DNA of 39,244 nucleotides from positions 1 to 39,244 of the forward strand of contig QXVZ01014330.1 of assembly GCA_008931825.1 (NCBI GenBank), in the 5' to 3' direction. The DNA comes from Phallusia fumigata. Its lineage: Eukaryota; Chordata; Ascidiacea; Phlebobranchia; Ascidiidae. A program made the position numbers and the translations under genes. The stretch's first letter is position 1; each line of letters begins with the position of its first letter. This document shows positions 1-8,998 of this stretch, piece after piece. The notes beneath the pieces are model-generated. The model did no database searches, had not been told where the DNA came from, and was given only the letters and a program-made list of their open reading frames with translations.

Positions 1-185
1 GGTGAATAGTTACACACCAGGTTTGGGGTGCTTTGAGTGTGGAACGATCAGTTGCTTTGTTAAGAATATATGCTATTCGTTTAAACATGATCCTTCCTAT
101 ATAGCACCCAAATTTAAAAAAAAACATAGCAGACACCGAGTTGTATGGATTTGAATGTAGCAAAAACGGAATATAAATCTTATAC

Positions 186-1656
186 CTCAGCACTCCTGTG
201 AACGCGTTTCGAAAACTTGACGCCTTCGATTCCGCTGAGTATGTTTTCGTAAACAGTCATGTCGTCGGAGGCGAAGAAGGGAGTGGAGCGAGTCAGCAAC
301 TCGTAGATGAGAATGCCGAAAGACCAGTAGTCGGCCGCAATGTCATGACCTGTTTCGAAAACATTCCGTCACAACATTCTTTTTTACATATTTTCCAGCC
401 GCAATTGTTTTACGAATCTTTTAAGTTGACCTCACAGTCGGTCAGTTTGATGATACTGAAATCATAGAGTCCAATATATGCCAGTTTGCCATCAGCTTAA
501 GACAACATTTTCCCGTTTTGGCGCTAACTGTGAGAGTCCAATATATATTAGTTTGACATCAGCTAAAGGTCGCATTTTCCCGTATTGACGCTAACTGTGA
601 GAGTGCATGGGTATGAAAAGTATCTTGTTGGAGGATTACATGCGATTCTAACACACACCTGTGTTTCCTAGAATCTCAGGAGGAAAGTATTCCGGCGTCC
701 CGCAGAACGTCCACGTCTTGAAACCAAATCTGATTCTCTTTGCAAAACCAAAGTCGACGAGCTTCACGTAACCCCTATACCACGAAACCGTAACCGTTTA
801 CCATAAATTTACTCTACAACACAACACAGTTTTTACAATACACGAGGTTATTACTTGTGATCAACCATTAGGTTCTCAGGCTTGAGATCGCGATAAACGA
901 TTCCTCTTTCATGGAGGTATGCTAAAGCTTCCAATACACAACCGGAACAGAATCTGGCTCCGCTGTCGTCAAAAGGTCCTTTGCGCTTGAGCACGTGGTA
1001 TACTTCACCACCTAAGTACGCTTCCATGAGCATGTAAACCCGAAGTTCATCTTTGAACGTTCTGCGGCAAATAATATGACAGTGATAAATGGCAGTTTTG
1101 AAATTTACATGTCAACCATTTGACAAATGCACATTGCCAAATATAGTTTTTAAATTTTACTGATGTGTTACGATGTTTAAAAAGTAAGTGTGCTTTCGTG
1201 CCTATAACGATGCAAACAACTTTAAACCGTTGTGGTTAAAAAATTTTCTTCACCGATTAGCACAATTCAAAATTAAACCCAGTTACCAAAACCCATACTC
1301 GTATGCCAAAGAGTACGGTAGAGTCAGCCTACACTTGGCCATTTAGGTATTTTCACAAGTGTTTTAAAGTTTCGTTCAATCAACTGAGTCCTATTACAAA
1401 TATAATGTATTCACTAGTAATTTTTCAGTGGCATAAACAAGCAATTAAGCTTTAGTGCGTACCGAAAGAGGCGTCCGATAAACGGGGATTTGATTGACAA
1501 TAAAATATTCTTCTCCGCCAGAACGTGCTGCTGTTGTCCAGTTTTGATGATCTTCGCCTTTCGGATAGATTTCAACGCAAAAGCACCATTTGAGACCCCG
1601 GGAACTTGGACGAGTTTTACGCAACCGAAGCCACCTTGTCCAAGAATCGATAGCAC
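186..1656 (-). CDS. PKG catalytic domain (4 exons, incomplete)
   Basis: Exons 1656-1463, 1061-855, 774-659 and 349-186. Motifs in order: glycine loop [12 protein letters not shown] lysine in [11 protein letters not shown]-helix Glu in LAEKNILLS, catalytic loop [11 protein letters not shown], activation-loop Thr in [11 protein letters not shown], then [13 protein letters not shown]. All catalytic residues are present, so it should be active. The usual APE motif reads PPE. The remaining C-lobe and AGC tail would be left of position 1; 1-185 looks like intron. Confidence 0.95.
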
Positions 1657-4600
1657 CTGAATATATTACATAATTATTAAATGTCGGCTGTATGAGAATT
1701 CAAACAAATCCTGTGCTGTATGTATTTGTACGCTACCAAAATTTTACAAGTAATCTGCAAAATCTTATTGCGTGGTGGTGAAATCACTTTTACATGCTAG
1801 CCCCTAGTGTTGACTGATATATAGCGTTTCTGGAACTCGCGCTACTGTTGTGACGTGGGGCGCGCAGACAATGTTTATACAACACTGCGACGCCGATTTT
1901 AAACAGAGACACTTTTCCGTCGACTTGACTATCTCCTTTATGCAAGTGAGATGCCAAGAATTTCCGTAAATCATCTTTGAAGGTTGACACAATGGCACAG
2001 ACCGTTCTGTTCCCCGAGATTCTCTATCCACAAACACCGCCTGGGCCATTCAATACTCAGTGTTTCCTTAGTAAACACCGATTTGGCGTGTTACATTATA
2101 ACACTTCAACACGTCGAGCAACGCGATGTGTACCTTCAGTTGATGAAGTTTCGTGTCCCGTATAATTGCCTCGGTTCCTTTGCTTGGACGCGTGGTTATT
2201 GTTATTCGAACCACTTTCTCGGTCGGTTCCTGAAGCACGTCTTCCTCATCTAGTGAATAACAAGGCAGTTTTACAGCATACATGACGACAGGCACGTTTA
2301 TATGTTTGCTCGAACTCAGGAACGCGGTTTTTGGGAACAGCGATTGAAAAGGGTTAGATAAATTGAAACAAGTAAAAAAACTCAATAACAACACTGTGAT
2401 TTAAAATAAACAAACGATTTAAAATCATCGAAGGTATAAAGGTACACAATTCAAGGTTTGAAATAGTCTTAAAAGAAAATAAAAGCCAGTACTTGTATGC
2501 AACACATTTTTACACCAGAATAATAACAACAGCGTTTGTCGAATCGTATAAAAATGTTTTTCACGCAAGTACTGGTTTTCTTAATAATCCAACAGAAGCA
2601 AAAAATATGTGTTGATTTATTTAACTGTACTTACCTTCTTCTGGGCCGTCTTCTTCTGTAACGGCGCCCAAAGGACCCCTTACGGTCCCATCGACTTCCG
2701 TGAATGAGGTACCTTCAATGGGTGTGATAGATGGATGGGACGGTGACCTCGCAAACTGCGCAATAACGATATGTGTATGTTGTATGTTGATTTACCAACT
2801 GGAGAGATATGTTAAAAATCAACATCGCGGTTACATCAGCTAGAGATCCAAGCAGCGAGTTGAAAGCGAGACGATCGAGGACTAGAAGCACGACGCTGCT
2901 CTCCGCAATGACGTTTGCCGCTCGCTTGTCCTCAGTCAGCAGGGCGCGTTCGCCGAAGTACTCGCCTGAAAGATACGTACAGGGGTGTTGACTTTAAAAA
3001 TGAGAATGATGACAGCAGCGATTGTTGAAACGTTTGCAAGAATATGTATTTACTATGTACAAGCTCTCTGTCGGTTATGTTTTTAATTATGCTTCTGTTG
3101 AGGTCCGTATCTTGTGTTCTAAAGATGAGAATGTTAAATAAAATAACCAAAACGGAAACTGTAAAACTGTAACATAGTAGAAACATTCGACCTACTTTCG
3201 GTGTGTATGTAAATTAGTGTAAAGTGTACATGGTTAAGGTATTAGCCCACTTTATACATTATACCTGTTCCGAGGTGGCAAATTAGGTNCGTACCGGTGT
3301 ATTGACTTTAAAAATGAGAATGATGACAGCAGCGATTGTTGAAACGTTTGCAAGAATTATGTACAAGCTCTCTGTCGGCTATGTTTTTAATTATGCTTCT
3401 GTTGAGGTCCGTATCTTGTGTTCTAAAGATGTTAAATAAAATAACCAAAACGGAAACTGTAAAACTGTAACATAGTAGAAACATTCGACCTGCTTTCGTT
3501 GTGAATGTAAATTAGTGTAAAGTGTATATGTTTAGGGTATTAGCCCACTTTATGCATTATACCTGTTCCGAGGTGGCAAATTAGGTCTTCCTTGATTGCG
3601 TGCCCTTTGCCCAATGGTTCCTGTAAAAAGAAGCAGAGTTGGGCCGTGGATTGTACGCGACACAATATTGTGTGGGGGTGTGCGGTAAACTTACCTGGTT
3701 TTGCGTTACTTTTACAGTTCCTTCCTGTATGATGTAAAAACTGTCACCGACGTCGCCTTGTCGAATGATGTACTCGCCGCTGTGGAACTGAGTCTCCTCC
3801 ACACAATCGGCGATCCGCAGTAACTTATTGTCTGAGAGCGACTTCAGCTTGTCGACTGTTTTCAGCAGCCTCACGTACTCTTCACGCTTCTGCTGGCCGC
3901 TCCTCTTCACGATTGACTAAAACAAACTCGAACGCTGCATTTGTGTGCCGTGCGGTGAAAGATTTGGGGCGTCAAGCGACCGAGAACTTTACCTGAAAGA
4001 GCTTTCGATCCAATGCCCACAAACTGGCGTCGGTTTTAGCGGTGACTGACGCAGTTCGCTTGCAGTTGTACAGGATTGCGAGCTCCCCGAATACTGTGCC
4101 AGGGTTTAGGTCAACAACATGTATGTGCTGCGACCCTTTGGTATGAAACACTTCCACCTAGCCAGACAAAGAATCCAGTACGACGCATAAATAGATAAAA
4201 ACAAATAATCAGTCATCGCATACCTGACCCGACTCGAGCACGTAAAGGTGGTTTCCATACTCGCCCTCGCTTATGACGTGGCTCCCTTTGGAAACCGTCT
4301 GATGGGACATTGAGTCGATTAATTGTTGGACTTGCTTGGTATCCAGGCCTTTGAGAAAAACGTTGGCATTGAGCGCTTTTCGGATCTGCAGCATTTGGTC
4401 TGGGCCTTTTGGCACAGGTTGAACCTGTCAGAAGCGGAAACGATAACTATTTAAGACTGTGAAGTAAACTATGACCAGAAATGCATTTGGATCGAACATT
4501 GATTTATAGATAGGCTAATTTACCTCTGACGCCAAAAAAATCATATCACTGGAAACAATTTCGATTAAAAGTTCATATGCTGCCAAGTAAAAGACATATT

Positions 4601-6737
4601 TTTTCAAAACGTCCGTTGTGACTCACATGAACGCTTTTGGATGATCGGTTTTCGGCGGAAATACCAAACCGAGTGTTTTTGTTGTCGGGAGTGATTGCGC
4701 GAACGTTAAGCAACTTCGTCGCTCTTGAAACCAGCTCCTCGGATAAATCTTCTTCGGCCAAAGCTGGTGTCTGACTATTGGGCGTCCATAGTGCCCTAAG
4801 ACGCCGGATTTCGGAGTCTTTGTCTCGGATCACCATCTCAACAGCTTCCTTCACGACCGAAACCTGCATGCAAACAAACAAATGTCATTGGTGTTAGAAT
4901 GGCCACAGTTTACACGTGTGACATTAGAGTGGACCAATAACAAATGCCCACACTTGTTCGATGCAAATTTTAAAATTATGATAATGTAATTGACGACAAT
5001 ACCAGCGAAGGTTTACACGCCGATGGCCTGTTACTAGCCTAACCTATGTAAAGTTGCAACCCAGCAAAATAAACAAATACCAACACGTTTCGTGAGTTTT
5101 CTTAACAGTGTTAGCCCCTACAAGTTTCAGTTACAGGACAGGTGAATAGTTTTTGCATGTTACAAAGAATACGACCTTACAAACTTCTGTGATAATCACT
5201 TTCAAATCAGTTTTAACAAGGTACCTGCGAATCCTTATCGTTCCTGGACTGCATCAGTTGACGTTGAAGTGACTTGATCACATCTTCTTTTTCGCTCAGG
5301 CGCGCTTGGAGCTTACGCACTTGGCTCTGATAAAAAATAACATCAAACCATCTACGCGCTGCACAGTAACCACTTGTTTACGTAGGACGGCTTACTTTTA
5401 GGGTTTGCACCAGATTATCTTCCGAGTTTTCGCCGCCCCTCGGTCTCATTGCCATTTCGTATCGATCTGTCGCTTCCTTAGCTTGCTTGGCCAATCTGCT
5501 CACAAGATACGAAAAGTGCTGTTTTGCCGCGTCACGAGTTTGTCTTTGTGAACTGGTTATCAACCAACGCGTGAGCGCTCGAGCGTGGCGCAGACAGCGA
5601 CGTCAGGCACGAAAATAACCGCCTTCGTGGAATACTCTTGCGCCACGCTCACAACATTGCGGTTTTGTATGGCTCAATAGCGTTATCATACTCGGGGTCC
5701 CAATGGCATACATTAGCACATTATGCTAAGCAGCCAACCGTTTCATTGCCCAGAAGCATGTCCTATAACGAACTACATACTCAGCTATTTTGATATCTTT
5801 CTGCTCTGCTTCCAATTGCAGTCTTTCGACGACCTTGTTCATTTGGTTACGCCAGTCCTGGAGGTGCCTCTCTTTAGCAGACATGGTCTCCGACGGTCTT
5901 GCACTATCTGCGACAACAGCAGGTTCACAATCGGTAGCCATCGGCGCACTTACTCACTCAACACTTCTGCAGGCACAATACGCCGCCAATCACGGGAAAC
6001 GCTGGAAGTCTAGCCCACCATTGAAACGAGTTTATGCCCCCACACAGAAGTAATGCTCAGTCGCTACAGTGAATACACAGATAACTGGTTCAACCTTCCT
6101 TGCAGTTTCATGTATACGAGGAACCGCGTCACCACGCAAACAAATCGTAAATGAATGACTGCCGCGATTTAACAGCGAACTGGTAGCTATACCAAAATCG
6201 CCACACTATTAACTCCCACACCCAGGCGCCAGCAAGAATCGATGCCAACAAGCGCGGTTGCACCGCTGGGGCGAGTCTGTTTGCTAACTTTGTGACTCTT
6301 AAAACGTGGACATTAGTTGGTAGCGATCAGCCTGAACAACAAGTTTTTTTAAATGCGTTTTTTTCGGTTTCTTATCTTTGGACCTTATCGAAACAAAACT
6401 AGTATAAGGTAAAGTAACACAACATAAATGCGTCACAAACATCGTGTATGTCCTTCACAAAGTGTTATCAGCAGATCATCTCGATTTGGGGACAAGCGCA
6501 CAGACGTTTCTTACCTGGTTCCGGTTGGTTGTGATTCCTTTCGTCTTGTGCTTTTATAGCACGATTTCCCATGCCGGGACGTTCATTGATCTCGATCTCC
6601 GACTGTTTCGTTTTTATTTGCGACTGGCCGTGTTTCTTGCCTGTGCTTTTCGTTTTTGACGTCTTTACGACCTCACTCGGTTGCCTGCCTTTCACCGAAA
6701 GCCTGCCGCGTTTCTGCGTCGATCCGGCGATACCCAT
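186..6737 (-). CDS. PRKG2-like: cGMP-dependent protein kinase, PKG II-like, C-terminus beyond the window
   Basis: Ser/Thr kinase of the AGC group, activated by cGMP. Exons seen (high to low): 6737-6515, 5907-5781, 5552-5396, 5326-5225, 4863-4627, 4424-4224, 4157-3993, 3916-3695, 3620-3563, 2965-2835, 2755-2635, 2249-2134, 1656-1463, 1061-855, 774-659, 349-186. Phases agree throughout, giving 847 codons; the last exon ends at a GT donor, so roughly the last 100 residues lie left of position 1. Order: N-terminal coiled coil (about 90-215), autoinhibitory RFGISAEN (about 268-275), cyclic-nucleotide site A (283-404), site B (405-541), a long linker (542-620), kinase domain (621 on). The motifs [14 protein letters not shown] and KVTQ, and the MG start, are closer to PKG II than PKG I. 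Odd points: Ala for the cGMP-selecting Thr in site B, PPE for APE, and a partial exon copy at 3268-3288 from misassembly. Introns hold no other exon I could find. Family call is firm; PKG II over PKG I is likely. Confidence 0.93.
467..604. repeat. 67-bp tandem duplication in a PKG intron
   Basis: Two copies starting GAGTCCAATATAT at 467 and 534, with the next unit boundary (GAGTGCATGG) at 601, so the period is 67 bp. Shared blocks include the ends CGCTAACTGTGA. Copies differ at roughly ten sites. Intronic, between the 659 and 349 exons. Confidence 0.8.
2134..2755 (-). CDS. PKG inter-domain linker (2 exons)
   Basis: Exons 2755-2635 and 2249-2134 join site B to the kinase domain in matching phases (0 to 1 to 0). 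About 79 residues: a Ser/Pro/Gly stretch ([13 protein letters not shown]), an acidic run ([19 protein letters not shown]) across the splice, then a probable strand/helix leading to LHQLK before the glycine loop. PKG I and II have mainly helical connectors here, so this sequence is divergent. Assigned by splice signals and phase rather than similarity, so less sure than its neighbours. Confidence 0.6.
2835..3916 (-). CDS. PKG cyclic-nucleotide-binding site B (3 exons)
   Basis: Exons 3916-3695, 3620-3563 and 2965-2835. The first carries [20 protein letters not shown], the second is a short 58-nt exon, and the third holds the cassette [18 protein letters not shown]. Glu and Arg of the cassette are intact, but the residue after Arg is Ala (codon 2919-2921) where PKGs have Thr or Ser. 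The intron between the last two exons is spoiled by a duplicated block with an 'n' at 3289, which includes an extra partial copy of the 58-nt exon (3268-3288). Confidence 0.92.
2975..3586. repeat. Near-identical 300-bp block repeated across the 'n' at 3289
   Basis: 2975-3288 and 3290-3586 are the same sequence apart from small indels and substitutions. The left copy stops at AAATTAGGT followed by n, while the right copy runs through AAATTAGGT into the 58-nt PKG exon. This is the pattern of two overlapping contig ends, probably two alleles, placed side by side without merging. Confidence 0.9.
3993..4424 (-). CDS. PKG cyclic-nucleotide-binding site A (2 exons)
   Basis: Exons 4424-4224 and 4157-3993. 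Translation shows the CNB beta-barrel with [11 protein letters not shown] followed by VEVF, and the phosphate-binding cassette [16 protein letters not shown]. Glu and Arg of the cassette are present, and so is the Thr directly after Arg that favours cGMP in PKGs. The exon pair ends with WALDRKLFQ, also typical of PKG. Both introns are phase 0. Confidence 0.93.
4627..5552 (-). CDS. PKG dimerisation coiled coil and autoinhibitory segment (3 exons)
   Basis: Exons 5552-5396, 5326-5225 and 4863-4627. The middle exon has a leucine/isoleucine heptad helix with [20 protein letters not shown], matching the N-terminal zipper of PKGs that forms homodimers. The third exon continues the helix, then becomes flexible and carries [12 protein letters not shown], which lines up with the PKG pseudosubstrate segment (ISAEP in PKG I, VSAEP in PKG II) that blocks the catalytic cleft without cGMP. 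Donors are GTAAGC, GTACCT and GTGAGT. Confidence 0.88.
5781..5941 (-). CDS. PKG exon with alternative internal start (ATG 5941) and coiled-coil onset
   Basis: Two readings share this exon. Spliced from the MG exon it starts at 5907. Without splicing, an ATG at 5941-5939 opens the same frame ([18 protein letters not shown]), with an in-frame TGA just upstream, which would make a shorter isoform lacking the myristoylation motif. The exon continues into a charged amphipathic helix ([18 protein letters not shown]) that starts the dimerising coiled coil. It ends GCTGA|GTATGT (phase 2) and joins to 5552. Confidence 0.72.
6515..6737 (-). CDS. PKG first coding exon, myristoylation-type N-terminus
   Basis: ATG at 6737-6735 has A at -3 and G at +4, a good animal start context. 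The exon encodes 74 residues beginning [12 protein letters not shown] and ends at a strong donor, CCAG|GTAAGA. Gly2 and Ser6 fit the N-myristoylation pattern MGxxxS, and basic residues follow, as in mammalian PKG II, which is membrane-anchored by myristate. The phase-1 end joins in frame to an acceptor at 5908 (pyrimidine-rich, ending tcgcag). The rest is Lys/Ser/Gln-rich and low in complexity. No transcript data here; inferred from splice signals, phase and the PKG II parallel. Confidence 0.68.
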
Positions 6738-8998
6738 TGTCCGTCGGCGGCACGAAGAAATTTCTCAACAATTAACGGTCAATTCAACGTGGCTTGCTAA
6801 ATATTTGCCGAGCAAACCGAGTTCCATCGATCAGGACTTTAAAGCATTGCTTCAAGCGACAGCAAAATCAGGCGGTCGCTTTTATCAACTATTGCCTAAA
6901 ACTCCTTTGTGCGTTTCTGCGAGATCACACCAACTCGGCCTCAGAGGTGAGAGAAATCCCAACGCGCTCACTCGTTATCTGCACAGGGATTACTAAAGAG
7001 CGACTTTTTTGTTGGTTATATGGCCCTCGTTGAAGTGTCAGCCACTTCAATTTGCCACCAAACCATTGTCAAGTGCGTCAATGGTCGCATCAGACTTTGC
7101 GCTATCTGAATCCTTTTGATTCTGCCACTCGCTCGCTTCTGCCTGCTCGCGATCCACCAAGTCGCGGCTACAGCTGCGGTCGGCGTTAACACACAAAACC
7201 TTGTTCGGACATTAGCGAAAATGCTACATGAATAACAATCGTGGGAGGCGCCGGATTTTGCGGTCAGTATAAGACCTAAAGCAAGTTCTCGGGCCCCGTC
7301 TGACAGTATTTGATTATTTTTTTTATCTGTATCTAGTTCACCAAAATCAGCGCCACGCCGTTGATGTACATATCGGCACGTCAAAACGACTTTTGTGTAT
7401 TGTTGACACTAGGACCCACGACAAATGGCTTACGACGCGACCCATCGTATCGCCATTGACTGCGACTAAGTTAAGCCATCAAACGCACGCACACAACAAT
7501 GCGATGTCCTTCTGTGAAATGACACTAAAATTGCGAAACCCAACCGCAGAGTTGCCTCCTGAACTATTTTTAAAGTCACGACAAGAGATACCGTCAGCCG
7601 AAATCTCTGCCACAAACAAGAGTTAGTTATGCGACTGCATACCGGACAATTGAACCGAATTCGCAAAGCTCCCATCCCCAACATGAAAATCTTATGTAGA
7701 TGCACGTGTCCTAACAATGGCTGTACACAAGAAATTTCCGTCAAACGAAAAGATAACATCGGAGCACTTCCCCGTTGTTGGAACAATCCGACCAGGGTAC
7801 ACATCGGACCGAACCGCGTTCGTGTGTTTTCGTCCCGGGACAGACCGACAACGCCTCGACGGCAAACGTTTACACCTGCATCACGCCTGAGCTGTGATTG
7901 GCGAAGGCCGTTGCCATGGCGCCCGTGGCAGGAGTTTGTTTGCAAGTATGTAGGTTGGAAATATTTTGCTCGTGCCGCGAAGCAATGTTTAGATTCGAGG
8001 GTTTGTTTTAGGAAAAGCTTTTGTAAGGATGGATTCCGGTATGCGTTCTTGCCTTTGTTGCGGTTCAATCTTTGTAAGTTGAAATACACAGAGAGCCAAA
8101 GAGCGCGCAGCCGCCGGAAACGGATTGCGTACAATTGTTTTGACTCTATACATTTAGTCATTCGGATTTTGTAAAAAACAAATAGCTAATTATTGCTTAC
8201 TTATCCGTCCTTCCTTCTTCCACAGCCTCTATGCGAGATAATTTTATCATAATTATATATATTGCGGTACCCAGTCATCTAATATGACATCAGCCAGACG
8301 ATTTTGCGATTGTGCTCTAAACGTCTGTTACTAAATGTCAGGTATCAATCCCGCAGTTGTATCTGATCATCACTGTTGCACCTCTTGCGTCAACAAAACT
8401 GAAGCTTTGTGGTTCTAATGGCTTTCCACTTGCTAATAATAAACTCAGCTACAATATTCTGCCTCCCAACAAAACACCCAAGTGTGTCAAAAAGTTTATG
8501 TAGGAGGCGACTTTATAGCCCGGCTTGTTTGCCGATTTTATGTACTCTGTACTCGATCATGCGTTTTAAATTGCGTAACATGCGCCTGACGCTGCTTTCG
8601 GTTTGAGCCAAGCCGAACTCGTTTTCCCCGCGGCGCAACTCAGGTTGATGTCTGTTTACATCGACGTCATCCAAAATGATCTGTCGATCGTCGGAAGCTC
8701 GTCGATTAACCTGGACAGACGTTCGGCCCACCAGCTGACCACTACACGACAACCAACTACGAAATATTGCCGGACGCTCAAAGGTGCGGCTTTGGTAAAC
8801 AAGAGCACTTAACGGGCAGCTATTGATTTTGTATCGCAGGCGCGGTGATTGGGAAAGGGTGCGTAGCGTACGCTAAGTAACCTAAAGTGGATCGTAGGAC
8901 GATTAACCGCGTTAGGCCAACACCTCCCACATCAGCGTAATGGCGAATACGCACTTTGTGTTATCTACAATTGCACCAGCCGTATCGATGCTTAGGTT
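6738..8998. other. Gene-free spacer upstream of the PKG gene
   Basis: No exon chain or recognisable domain on either strand. Open frames of up to 231 codons overlap one another on opposite strands (7466-8161 and 7629-8174) and resemble no family I know. The part just above 6738 should contain the promoter of the MG isoform, but I see no clear TATA or initiator. Confidence 0.5.

Noticed and set aside
425..480. Minus-strand stretch reading [14 protein letters not shown], like a kinase KLTDFG segment
   Set aside because: The PKG already has its DFG in exon 774-659, and this lies in the next intron beside a tandem duplication with a stop soon after. Chance resemblance.
7466..8174. Opposed long open frames (231 codons minus, 181 codons plus)
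   Set aside because: They overlap each other, show no domain, no splice partners and no start context of note. Chance open frames in a relatively G+C-rich patch.
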